Positions 44,676 through 54,224 of a DNA stretch of 64,000 nt are shown here, piece by piece; positions within the stretch are counted from its first letter, which is position 1, and every line of letters begins with the position of its first letter. A program made the position numbers and the translations under genes. The stretch is from Limisphaera sp026417315 (lineage in GTDB: Bacteria > Verrucomicrobiota > Verrucomicrobiia > Limisphaerales > Limisphaeraceae). The stretch lies in NCBI RefSeq assembly GCF_049537125.1, contig NZ_JBMVQY010000001.1, positions 1,860,001-1,924,000 on the forward strand, given 5' to 3'. The notes beneath the pieces are model-generated. The model made no database searches and was not told where the DNA came from. It saw nothing but the letters and a program-made list of their open reading frames with translations.

Positions 44676-45139
44676 GGGCTTTTGGAAAAATGTTTCGGCC
44701 TGCCCGTCCGGGGTGGCAGGGGCAGCCGCTCGATCAGATCACAGAAGGCCCTGGCGCGTTTCCGGGGACGGGAGGTCTCCTCTTCCCATTGGGACACAAA
44801 GGCTTGGAGCCCGCCCCGAAATTCCTCCAGGGCCGCAAGCTGCATTTCCAACCCCGCCAAATGCCACCTAGCGATCTCGACTACTGACCTGCACGGGGCA
44901 CGCCCTTGTCGGCCCAACGTCAGAATTTCTTCAATGTCCTCTAGGGCGAACCCCAGTGCTTGGGCCTTTTTGATGAACCGCACCTGATCGAGCAGCCCCG
45001 GCGGATAAAGCCGGTAGTTGGCAGCCGACCGTTCCGGCTTGGGCAGCAGACCGAACCGTTCGTAGGAATGCAGCGTTCGCACGCCGACGCCGGCCTCCGC
45101 GGCGAGCTGGCTCACCTTTAGGTATCGTTCGGGCCTCAT
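44672..45139 (-). CDS. MerR-family metal-responsive regulator, copy 2
   Basis: 155 residues from ATG 45139. Same protein plan as copy 1, and identical over the C-terminal ~85 residues. The DNA-binding domain carries about ten substitutions ('LKVSQLAAEAGVGVRTLHSY', 'FGLLPKPERSAANYRLYPPG' against 'LRVGQ', 'VQTLHSY', 'LGRLPEPERSAANYRRYPPG'). It likewise keeps MerR-type Cys 82 and 126 but not 117. Since both operators are identical, both regulators could act on both merT copies. The substitutions are conservative and both copies look functional. Confidence 0.87.
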   Translation of the reverse strand: MRPERYLKVSQLAAEAGVGVRTLHSYERFGLLPKPERSAANYRLYPPGLLDQVRFIKKAQALGFALEDIEEILTLGRQGRAPCRSVVEIARWHLAGLEMQLAALEEFRGGLQAFVSQWEEETSRPRKRARAFCDLIERLPLPPRTGRPKHFSKSP

Positions 45140-45465
45140 CCGCCGCCAACCCAAATCAGACCCGAAGGATCGCAAAGTCGGTGCGATCATACACCCACGC
45201 TGAGGTGCCGCCGATGGTAGGTCCAGGGACTGCCGTTTGTTGAAGGATGTGGGCTCGGGGTAGCGTCCCACTGGTGGCGACGCGGGGCGCCCCGGAGAAA
45301 AAGTAGCACCAATGCAGGTCCGCCCTTGGTAACTGTTGAAAACTGCGGATCATTCGCCAACCAGATCCGCTGATCATGCCGAACTGCTCCAGCGGCGCGT
45401 CACCGATCCAGGGGCCGGGACGACGTCAGCGCTGTTTGTGAGAGATCGAGAATGGCGGGACCGTC
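45140..45465. other. Intergenic, no gene seen
   Basis: 326 bp between merR copy 2 and acr3, both on the minus strand. Nothing recognised. Confidence 0.4.
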
Positions 45466-46629
<1,164 letters not shown>

Positions 46630-47031
46630 GAGCGGTTGCGATGCGATGACCTCGACGGAACGGCGAGTGCTCGCGGGTCTGCTGCTCGTCTTCCCCGGAG
46701 AGTGGTACGTCCGGCCCCTGTCGCTCCGGAGCGGCCGGCGATCCGTTGCGTCGGGTGCGAGCATTCAGCCGCAAGGGAGTCCTCACGGCACGGGAGTTTG
46801 GTGCCATCCAGGTCTGGCCGGCCGCGTTGCCCGGCAGGCCCACGCACCGGGGCCGGCGGCGATGCACGGTTCTGCGGGCGATTCACCCCCATGACCCGGA
46901 GACCAGCGGGTGGTGCGGAGGATTTGAAAAATCGCATTTCAACGACCTCGGCGCGATGCTCTTTGAGCCAAATCGCACGTGCACGGCCCGGAGATCCCGG
47001 GGACAGGGCTGGAACGTGATCCTCAACAGGT
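46630..47031. other. Gap inside the ars cluster
   Basis: 400 bp between the FmdB-like gene and acr3, where arsC or another ars gene might be expected. No arsenate-reductase or other ars motif could be read in any frame, so it may be a deletion scar. Confidence 0.4.
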
Positions 47032-47232
47032 TCATCCGGCCCGGCGGCGGTGCCCGCTGGGGCTCGTGTCCCGCTGGCCCGCCACCAAGCACATGAAGGC
47101 GGAAGCGCGGATCGTCCGCCGCGCCCCGGAACGCGGCTCACAAGGTCTGAAACCTTCGTTCTGGTCGGTCCGCATAGCCTGCGCTTCGAAGTGTTGACCG
47201 CAAGCCTGACACGGGTACTCGTACGTTTGCAT
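47032..47232 (-). CDS. FmdB-like zinc-ribbon protein with degenerate second knuckle
   Basis: 66 residues. The N-terminus 'MQTYEYPCQACGQHFEAQAM' is the FmdB/CxxC regulatory-protein signature (M-x-TYEY-x-C-xx-CG-x-x-FE). The second knuckle should read CPxCG before the VRR strand; here it is 'RPCEPRSGARRTI', so one zinc-binding Cys is lost. The last 20 residues are irregular. It starts 25 bp after the arsR stop and is probably co-transcribed with it. Either a decayed zinc ribbon or a small protein that binds metal with three Cys. Confidence 0.55.
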   Translation of the reverse strand: MQTYEYPCQACGQHFEAQAMRTDQNEGFRPCEPRSGARRTIRASAFMCLVAGQRDTSPSGHRRRAG

Positions 47233-47257
47233 GCGCTCTTTTCCCCTTCAAACAGGT

Positions 47258-47650
47258 TCAGGCCGACCGAGTGGTTTTGAAAGCCGGGCGGGGTGCCGCA
47301 GTGGCAAACACCTGCCCGATCCACTTGCAGAAGCGGTGTCGCTCCTGCAGACGGCGCAAATCCTTGCGCAAAACCGGTTGGGTTTCGGCACATTCCTCCA
47401 GGCAGCGCAGATGGGCGGCCAGCTCGGGCGGCGCATGCGAAGGCAACGCATAAATCATCCACTGGCGGTGCCGCCGCGCTTCCACCATGCCCTTCTGACG
47501 CAGATAGGCCAGGTGTTTGCTGACAACGACCTGGGGCAGGCCGAGGATGTCCTGGATGTGAGAGACACAGAGCGGCCCGTGGGTCAGCAAATGCACGATC
47601 CGCAGCCGGGTCGGATCGCACAGGCACCGATAGATCTGCGCCAGTTGCAT
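47258..47650 (-). CDS. arsR: ArsR-family metalloregulator
   Basis: 130 residues from ATG 47650. Winged-helix repressor that releases ars promoter DNA on binding As(III)/Sb(III). 'QIYRCLCDPTRLRIVHLLTH' is followed by 'GPLCVSHIQDILGLPQVVVS', where the LCV segment holds the inducer Cys at the start of the recognition region, and by 'KHLAYLRQKGMVEARRHRQW', the wing. A second Cys pair 'CLEECAE' lies at the C-terminal helix. The upstream extension to 47794 is unconserved and crosses the promoter, so it is rejected. First gene of the arsR-fmdB-acr3 unit. Confidence 0.93.
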   Translation of the reverse strand: MQLAQIYRCLCDPTRLRIVHLLTHGPLCVSHIQDILGLPQVVVSKHLAYLRQKGMVEARRHRQWMIYALPSHAPPELAAHLRCLEECAETQPVLRKDLRRLQERHRFCKWIGQVFATAAPRPAFKTTRSA

Positions 47651-48465
47651 ATAACCAGGCAAGCATATACGCCCATGAGGATTCGGCGTCAACAGAACGT
47701 TTGACCGTTCCGAGCAATCTTTGAAAGCGCCGCTCAGACCGTCCGGATACCGAGGACGATTGCAGGTCGATCCGGCAATCCGTTCCATGTGCACGAGCTC
47801 TCATTTGTTATGAGCCGCGGTGGCTGCGGGCGAGGTCCCAACCTTGTTGAGCCTCAGGCAGATGACCGACGTTGCCGGCTGCACTCAGCGGACGATCCGG
47901 CACCTGTTCAGCAGCCGCCGCGGGAACGGGGCGGATCGTCCGTGGAAGACTTCCCGCCGACTTCCGTCGGTGGTTCGGGTTTTCAGGGGGGCCGCCACCA
48001 TTTGGCGGCGGGCCGGGGAACCAAACATGGACCCAGGGCCGCGGATCGTAACCACCGCGGTGAGGCGTTGAGCCTGGGGGCGATCCGCCGGCCCCCGAGG
48101 GAGAGTCTTTGTTGAGGTCGGCCGGTTCCCGTTGGCGGCCAGCTTGTTGAGACTGCGCTCCTACCTTTGAAGGCGTTGGGAGACCCGTATGATCGGTTCG
48201 TGGCCTTCACGGGTTGCGGCCCTCACGACCCAACGGGAATTGCCCAAGGTGGAGCGCGGCTTTTGCCACGGCTCTGCTGTCAACAGGGCACCCGGTTGCC
48301 GCCCGGCCGCGAGCCGCCGAAATCGAATCCCCGAATTCCTGAAGAGGAGAACCTTCCCCATAAGCGCCGGTGCAAGTTGTGGCTGTGGCGCGGCCGTTTT
48401 CCGAACAAACAGGTTGTTCCACAGCCTGCTTGGCGTCAGCATACCCCGGAATCGAAAGGAAACCT
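47651..48465. other. Intergenic, promoter of arsR and no gene seen
   Basis: 800 bp between arsR (-) and a small membrane-protein gene (+). An 83-codon plus frame (47820-48071) begins with 'LLSLRQMTDVAGCTQRTIRH', faintly like a MerR-type helix-turn-helix, but continues without family sense; possibly a remnant. Confidence 0.4.
47664..47692 (-). promoter_or_regulatory. Sigma-70 promoter of arsR
   Basis: TTGACG and TATATG with an ideal 17-bp spacer, read on the minus strand. The -10 lies only 13 bp before the arsR ATG, so the transcript would have a very short leader. A GCATATA direct repeat (47647 and 47663) covers the -10 and the start codon and might contribute to ArsR binding. Confidence 0.55.
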
Positions 48466-48786
48466 ATGGACCAGGAAACTCTCGGACAGGTTGGCGGGTG
48501 GGTTGGGGGCATCCTTGGCGGGGTCATCGGCATTCTGGGTGGAGTGATTGGCACGTATTATGCCCTCAAGAGAACACAGGGCCCGCGCGAACGGGCTCTC
48601 GTGGTGCGCGCCAGTATTGTGTGTTGGATGGGCGTCTGTCTCTTTGCGCTCGGCATGTGGTTTTTGCCGATGCCCTACAAGTCTGCACTGATCGGCGGTT
48701 ATGTCGTCGCCCTGTTGCTAGCCGTGCGCCATTGGAACAGACGCCAGGCAGCCATTCGAGCAGCCGAAGCAAACCGCGGCGCCTGA
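48466..48786 (+). CDS. Small membrane protein with Gly/Val/Ile repeats
   Basis: 106 residues, three predicted helices. The N-terminus has two near-identical units, 'GGWVGGILGGVIG' and 'ILGGVIGTYYALK', a glycine-zipper-like helix. Two further helices follow ('SIVCWMGVCLFALGMWFLP' and 'SALIGGYVVALLLAV'), with a basic tail. AAAGGA precedes ATG 48466 at a good distance. Function unknown; similar tiny integral proteins are frequent in Planctomycetota and Verrucomicrobiota. Confidence 0.7.
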   Translation: MDQETLGQVGGWVGGILGGVIGILGGVIGTYYALKRTQGPRERALVVRASIVCWMGVCLFALGMWFLPMPYKSALIGGYVVALLLAVRHWNRRQAAIRAAEANRGA

Positions 48787-49295
48787 GCATGCGCTGCCAC
48801 GAACGCGGCCGGGGCGTGGCGGTTGCCACCCCTGACTATCGGGTGGCAGATCGTCGGCCCAGGGTCGTGGTGTGGGGCGTTTGGAGTTCTGTGCGGATGC
48901 CGGTCCGGGGAAAATCCTTCATACCGGGCCACAACGGCCCTCGGGTTCGCTCAAGTCGTCGAGGGACGGAATGCCGCGCGCACGCAAGTCCGTCCGGAAG
49001 GGGAGCGTGCCCACTCTGCCGCCGGCGCCGTCCGAGCTGAAAGTGCATGCCGCGACGCGCGCCGACGTTCCCGACAAACCAGTGCCGGGCCGGTCCGGCC
49101 TGGCGCCGGTGCGCGGCTGCGCAACAGCTTGCGGACACTGTTGGAAAAAGGTCCGGCGGCCTCCTCACTGCGCGAGCCGGCACAGCTGCTGACAGAGGCG
49201 ATGCATTGCACGGGCACGGCCCAACCGCCGCTCGATCTGGAGCGGAGAAGCGGGACGGCGGTTCGCTCCACTGATCTGGCCAGCCATCGTTCGCC
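48787..49295. other. Convergent gap, no gene seen
   Basis: About 0.5 kb between two convergent membrane-protein genes. Nothing recognisable. Confidence 0.4.
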
Positions 49296-49697
49296 TCATC
49301 TCTTACGATAATGAAGCCAAAGCCGAACGCACAACACACCGAACAGTAAGCAGAGGGCAGCCTGGCCTCCCAGCACTAGCCACAATAGGCGCACCTCCGG
49401 CAGGAACTCGCGCAGGCGTACCAACTGCCAAAGACTATAACCGCAGCCAGCGATCGCCAGCAGGGCTCCGGAGCCAAAGATCATGGCGGCCAGCCTCCGA
49501 CGAACGGGCTCTGGACACTGCATGAAACCGAAGACGACCAGGCCGCTGACGATACTGAGTACGGCAACCCCGGCGATCCGACGCCAATCGGCGGAAAAGT
49601 AAGCCGGGCCTTCCGAGATGAAAACCCAGTCATACAGAGCCCATGCAGCTGCTGCTGCGATGACCAACCAACCGAGGATGAGCCTGGAACGTCGCAC
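49296..49697 (-). CDS. Four-helix membrane protein of unknown function
   Basis: 133 residues from GTG 49697: helices at about 6-25 ('LILGWLVIAAAAAWALYDWV'), 40-60 ('IAGVAVLSIVSGLVVFGFM'), 70-90 ('LAAMIFGSGALLAIAGCGYS') and 105-127 ('LLWLVLGGQAALCLLFGVLC'), ending in basic residues. Regular hydrophobic periodicity supports it as a real protein. No family recognised. No close neighbour on the same strand except the BamE-like gene 150 bp upstream. Confidence 0.68.
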   Translation of the reverse strand: MRRSRLILGWLVIAAAAAWALYDWVFISEGPAYFSADWRRIAGVAVLSIVSGLVVFGFMQCPEPVRRRLAAMIFGSGALLAIAGCGYSLWQLVRLREFLPEVRLLWLVLGGQAALCLLFGVLCVRLWLHYRKR

Positions 49698-49846
49698 GGC
49701 GTATGATCCAGTCGGACGGGGAGGTCAGGCACAGGGCCGTGAACGCGAAGCCACCTGTGATCCGATGCAGGAGATGCGCAAAGTCGCGACACTACAAGCC
49801 TGAGCCGCTCTTGTTTGCACCGGTTGCATCGGCCGGCGTCGACGGT

Positions 49847-50125
49847 TCAATCCGTTTCGATCGCGAGAACCAACCCGTTGGTATCGAAGTAAACGCGGGC
49901 CTCGGTCAGGGGCGGCCACTTGCCATAGTCCCACACCCTTGTGCCGTTCGTCCGCTCGATTACGCGAACGGGTTCTCCGAGCAAACGGCGAACTTCCATT
50001 TGGGACATTCCCCCTCGAACAGGCCGTAGCCGTCGCTCGCTCCACCCCATGGCACAAATGCCAAGGCCAATGTAGAGCAGAAGGGCCACAAGCACTCCCT
50101 CAGCAATTTTCCCGGCGATGTTCAT
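49847..50125 (-). CDS. BamE/SmpA-like small membrane-anchored protein
   Basis: 92 residues. A membrane anchor (about 8-28, 'EGVLVALLLYIGLGICAMGW') is followed by a domain reading 'GGMSQMEVRRLLGEPVRVIE' and 'RVWDYGKWPPLTEARVYFD', then 'NGLVLAIETD'. This is the SmpA/OmlA (BamE) alpha/beta fold with its G-M-x-x-x-E-V-x-x-x-L-G-x-P motif. There is no lipobox, so it is anchored by its helix. Relatives have diverse envelope roles; a link to the BAM complex is not implied. Confidence 0.7.
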   Translation of the reverse strand: MNIAGKIAEGVLVALLLYIGLGICAMGWSERRLRPVRGGMSQMEVRRLLGEPVRVIERTNGTRVWDYGKWPPLTEARVYFDTNGLVLAIETD

Positions 50126-50580
50126 CAACCCATCATCCACGCTCGACCACCCGGCGCGCGGGCCGCCTGCAGGATCACCACAAAGCTGCTGGCGAATTCG
50201 ATCTCGCCCCTCCGTTAGGCGGCATGATGGACCCAATGGACGTCATCTCTCCTTAACGGATTGCCAACAGCGTATTCCGTCGCGCCCGTACTGCCCTTTC
50301 CATGATTGGCTGGTCCAGTTGTCCCACCGCCCCCCTAACTGCTGGGGGACCCACTGGCTCGATCTGATAACGGTTCCCCAAAAGCCAAATAATTCCGCCG
50401 CAATCGCGGCGCCTCAGATGGCATGGCGAACGAACGCTTTCAAATCGGATCTAGGTGCGATGGCTTCCACGCGTGCGAAGCGGCCTTGTCATCCGGCTCC
50501 CCGGCGCCCCAACAAGGACCTCCGGTTCGCAAGCGGGGCGCGAGGCCGGTACGCGGTCCTGTTTGGTCTACTTGAGGCTT
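50126..50580. other. Gap with a possible gene remnant
   Basis: On the minus strand about 50243-50415 encodes 'LFGFWGTVIRSSQWVPQQ' and 'WDNWTSQSWKGQYGRDGIR' in one frame ending at a stop, but with no start codon, so it may be the tail of a lost gene. Confidence 0.35.
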
Positions 50581-51069
50581 TCATTCTGGTAGTGCCGCGA
50601 CAATCCAAAAAGTGGTGGCGGCAACGAAGCACGGGCCGACCAATGTCGGAGCGAATGCTGCCTTTGCCGTGTTGCTGGTGCTCATGGCGACTCGGGCTGA
50701 TGCTCCGAGGGTCGGAGCCGTGGCGAGCATTGGCCGGCTCGAGCGAAAGATTCGAGAGCCTCTTCGAGCCCGTGGACAGACCGGAGGACATCAACCCCGT
50801 CCAAGCGCAGAATGGGACGACCACGTTGAACAGGTCCCAAGAGCGCCAGGGAACGCGCCTCCGGAGGAGAGCCGCCACTGGCGATGTGTCCACCGCTCCC
50901 AGAGCGGCGTAGATCGCGCAGGCGACCAGACATGACGGAATTTTGCTCGTGACGCGGATTGGGAGCAATCGCGTCCCGAGCCCGGCAGGTCCGCGCAGGG
51001 GAGGGGACGTCTGCAGGCGCATTGTCCTCCGTGCGGTCTGCTGCGACGCGCGGTTCCCAGGGGCCATCA
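50581..51069 (-). pseudogene. Small membrane-protein gene broken by a frameshift
   Basis: ATG 51069 has an AGGAGA ribosome site and overlaps the preceding disrupted frame as ATGA. The first part contains a membrane helix and 'WDLFNVVVPFCAWTGLMSSG'. Near 50725-50745 coherent coding jumps to another frame: 'PMLATAPTLGASARVAMST', 'FAPTLVGPCFVAATTFWIVA', and a stop at 50581. Read without the shift, the frame becomes Arg/His-rich nonsense. A frameshift in a multi-helix small membrane protein is the simplest reading. Confidence 0.45.
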
Positions 51070-51546
51070 TCGTTTCTCCTGCATGCCTGCGAGAATGTCG
51101 CTCGTGTCCCGCATACCCAGGATCCCGATCATGTCCGCGCCGTTTGGTCGGCCCATGAGCTGGACGGCCACACCCGTGTCGGTGGTTGCTCAGACTCGCC
51201 GTGGCAGGCCCTGCATGGTGCTGGCATCGGCGATTCCCGGTGTACCGAAGCCCCCCGTCATGACTGCGCCGACGCGCTCGAAGGGTGCACCTGTTATGTG
51301 GGCGTGAGCGCGACTGCTGTCGCGCTTGATAGCCCAACGAGCCGGCGCCTCGGGAAAAACGGCGTTCGTCGGCATGGGCTGTTCATCCTTCGCAACCTGC
51401 GAGGTGATATACCCGGTCAAGTCTCCCGAACGCGAGCCACCGGATGCCAGAGCAGTGGCAGACAGAGCCGCAGTGAGAAAGGACATCCATATGGCAGGCC
51501 GACCCTTGATCAACGGGCTGCGTGGTTCTGACTCTGTGGACATCAT
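51066..51546 (-). pseudogene. Secreted small protein gene with in-frame TGA
   Basis: From ATG 51546 (or 51543) the frame holds a signal-like helix ('WMSFLTAALSATALASGGSR') and then 'GAVMTGGFGTPGIADASTMQ'. A TGA occurs at 51190-51192. The same frame stays protein-like beyond it ('TTDTGVAVQLMGRPNGADM', 'IGILGMRDTSDILAGMQEK') and ends at 51066 in an ATGA overlap with the next gene. The overlap argues that the distal frame used to be translated. A nonsense mutation is likelier than recoding. Confidence 0.45.
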
Positions 51547-52379
51547 GGAGTTTTCGCGGGATCGTGCGAGGTCCGGAGCCCTGCCTGGCAGCCAATCAGG
51601 CTGGTGAACCAACACTGGGAATCGTCCTGCAAGTCAACCGGACGCTTCGCAGCCGCCTCGGCGCGTCGGTGTTCGTCAATTGCCACTGGGGCCGGGGCCA
51701 AGGTCGGTGGAGTTCGATATCTAATGGGGGATGGAATTCCACCCATCTGGTTAGCGCGTACATTGGATCAGCAGTTGGTTGAGTGGCTGGAGCCGTCGGA
51801 CCCCACATCGGGTGCCCATCCGGGCCTTGGCTTTGGCAGCGGCAGTGGATTTCCAGCTCAAGGCTCTTTTGCACAGTCCTCGAGCCGGGCTTGATGACCG
51901 GCGCTCGGCGACTTGGGGCAGTGCGCGGCCGGGCCGGGATTTGGCCTCCGGCGTTAGTGCTTTGGGGACTGCACAAACCGGCAGCCAAACAGGGCCTGAA
52001 ACTCGCTGGGCCGCAGCCGGCGCAGGGGGCAGATGTGCAGGGCTTGGCAGGCCGACCTGGCTTCCGGTGTCCTACATCGGCCGCATTGGCTGAAGGAATG
52101 CCTCAAGGTGGGTGTTGCTGAAGGCGCGTGATGTCCGGGCCATGGCCCAACGCTTCAGCATCCAGGGTCCATGAGCGAAAGAATTCTGCCGCAGCCTTTC
52201 GAGACCCCCGTCGCTGTCATTCGTCAGGCTGTTGTTCGCTGGGGCAACACGCTAGTGGGGTGTCCCATCGGTTGTCCCTGGCGGCGCCCAGGGAACTCGT
52301 TTTCCCAAGATGGACCGCGCCTGAAAGGGCGGTAGCTGGTGACGTGCCATCATCAAGGCCGGAGTGCCGTATCGAGTTC
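51547..52379. other. Intergenic, no gene seen
   Basis: About 0.8 kb of GC-rich sequence with overlapping frames on both strands, none recognisable. Confidence 0.4.
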
Positions 52380-53110
52380 CGCTCCTTCAGGGCGGGTTGA
52401 CCGGACGGGTCCGGTCACCCAGGGCGTTGCCCTGGGCTGGCGGATTGCCGCCCCGTTGGGATGGACACATGGCGCGCAAAAGGTCCATCCAATCCATCGG
52501 CCCCGGGTAGAACTCCCGAGGAAATGGATCCGCCCGAGACTCAGCGCGCCCTGAAAAGGCGTCGCGCGAGGTCACCCGGTCGCCAGGACCGGGCGTGTCA
52601 CGGCGAATTGCACCCTTTCAGGGCGGGGTTGGATCCGGTCACTCAAGGCGTCGCTCCGGGCTTTTGAATTCTCGCCCCGCTGGGGAGCCCACAACGCGCC
52701 AAAGGCGCAAACCGCTCATCCGGTATCGGGGCAATCCGGTTCCTCACGGCCCGGCCCTCGGTTGACAAGTCCCGAACCGGACTGCAGAGAAGCGCGACCA
52801 GCCGAAGAGTACAGCGAACCGTATCAGACCTGGGGCAACCCAGCGGCAACGGGGCGCGCCGAGGGCGCTTCCATCCACCGGCCCCGGGGCAACGCCCTGG
52901 CAACTCGGCCCCTGAAACCCGCCCCGCCCTGAGAGGGCACAACCCGAGAACGTCCTTCGGACGGGCCGGGCGTGCCCGCACCGGATTCGGCCCCTCCAAG
53001 GGTGTGGTCGATGTCGGGTTGGCTGCCTGCCCAAGGCGTTGCGCTGCGCTGGTGGATTTCCGCCCCGGTGGGGCGGACCCACGACGCACGGAAGGCGCGA
53101 CCAATCATCC
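52380..53110. repeat. Cluster of dispersed GC-rich repeats, at least four units
   Basis: Plus-orientation units at about 52385-52475 (CCTTCAGGGCGG ... CACCCAGGGCGTTGCCCTGG ... CGCCCCGTTGGG), 52605-52700 (CCTTTCAGGGCGG ... CGCCCCGCTGGGG) and 53020-53100 (CCCAAGGCGTTGCG ... CGCCCCGGTGGGGCG). An inverse unit at about 52840-52940 has GGGGCAACGCCCTGGC and CGCCCTGAGAGGGC. Internal palindromes such as CAGGGCGTTGCCCTG would fold into hairpins. They match the pair at 8945-9205. Confidence 0.6.
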
Positions 53111-53681
53111 CATGTTGGGCGATTCAGTTTTGTCCGGGGCAGTGGCACGGGCTGGTGACTGCGCCCCCCGTTGGGGCAAGTCCACGGCGCGCCGAAGATG
53201 GGAGACGTTCCCGATCCTTGATGCGTTGCACGGAAATGATTCTGCGGCTGGATGGGAGGGATCGATGCTTGCGGCCCTGGCTCAGTCAGGGTCTTCCTCG
53301 CCGCGGATCCGCCCTGTGACGCGTTTCGGGTTTGAAAGCCGCGGTAAGCTTTCTGGAGTTTCGGGTGTCAGCGGGGGGAGAACGGAGGGAAACAGCATTT
53401 CCCTTGGGATGCTTGAGGCCGGTGCTCGAAAACTGCACTCTGCCCGGGTCGTCCAGGCAATGGCCCCTTTCGGGTCATACAGGATCCGGGGAGGCGCCGG
53501 TTCCCAAGGCACAAACGGAGAGGAACGAACGTGTCCGTGAAAGAGGTTCCTCCATGAGCAACCGGGTCGGTCTTTGATCATTTCGCTCACCACTCACAAT
53601 CCAAACAAGCCGGCCCCCTTTCGGTGGACTCATCAGCGCCTTGCGCGGAGGCAGAGGAGCGGCATCTTGGGGAGGAGGCTT
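53111..53681. other. Intergenic, no gene seen
   Basis: 570 bp between the repeat cluster and the macro-domain gene. A frame entering the macro gene from 53574 lacks a ribosome site; the true start is 53682. Confidence 0.4.
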
Positions 53682-54224
53682 ATGACGTTCGAAGCGGTTT
53701 TGCCACGGTTGGAACTGGTTGTGGGGGACATTACACAGCAGGCCGTGGATGCCATCGTCAACGCGGCCAACGAGTCGCTGCTGGGTGGCGGCGGTGTCGA
53801 TGGGGCGATTCATCGGGCAGCAGGTCCGGAGTTGCTCGAGGAATGTCGGAAGTTGGGCGGTTGTCCCACGGGACAGGCCAAAATCACGCGCGGCTACCGG
53901 TTGCCAGCCCGTTATGTGATTCACGCGGTCGGACCGGTGTGGCGCGGCGGCCAACACGGGGAGGACGAGTTACTGGCAAGTTGTTATCGGCATGCACTGG
54001 AGTTGGCGGTGAAGCATGGTTGTCGGACGGTGGCGTTTCCCGCCATCAGCACGGGGGCGTACCGATTTCCCATGGACCGTGCCGCGCGGATTGCGCTGAC
54101 CGAGATTCTTGGCTTTCTACTTCGCGAACCGTCGCTGGAAAAAGTGCGCGTGGTGTTGTTCAGTCCGGAGGCGTTGCAGACGTATCAAGCGGTTTTGAAA
54201 GAGTTGGTGAGAACGGCGCCGTGA
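53682..54224 (+). CDS. Macro-domain protein, O-acetyl-ADP-ribose deacetylase-like (YmdB type)
   Basis: 180 residues of a single macro domain. It binds ADP-ribose and, in this branch, hydrolyses O-acetyl-ADP-ribose or mono-ADP-ribosyl esters. Landmarks are 'LELVVGDITQQAVDAIVNAA' with the adenine-binding Asp, 'NESLLGGGGVDGAIHRAAG' (catalytic loop, Asn and Gly-rich), 'TGQAKITRGYRLPARYVIHA', and 'VAFPAISTGAYRFPMDRAA'. ATG 53682 is fixed by GGAGGAGG at 53671-53678. Its 3' end overlaps the convergent hydrolase gene by 65 bp. Confidence 0.93.
   Translation: MTFEAVLPRLELVVGDITQQAVDAIVNAANESLLGGGGVDGAIHRAAGPELLEECRKLGGCPTGQAKITRGYRLPARYVIHAVGPVWRGGQHGEDELLASCYRHALELAVKHGCRTVAFPAISTGAYRFPMDRAARIALTEILGFLLREPSLEKVRVVLFSPEALQTYQAVLKELVRTAP

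Larger units (their letters stand above)
44232..45139 (-). repeat. merR-merT direct repeat, copy 2
   Basis: Second copy of the 24091-24998 segment, same orientation, offset 20141 bp. The right part (about 44930-45139) is diverged; the rest appears identical. Confidence 0.9.

Noticed and set aside
47820..48071. Partial MerR-like helix-turn-helix upstream of the 48466 gene
   Set aside because: Only about 20 residues resemble the fold, and the rest of the frame is nonsense.
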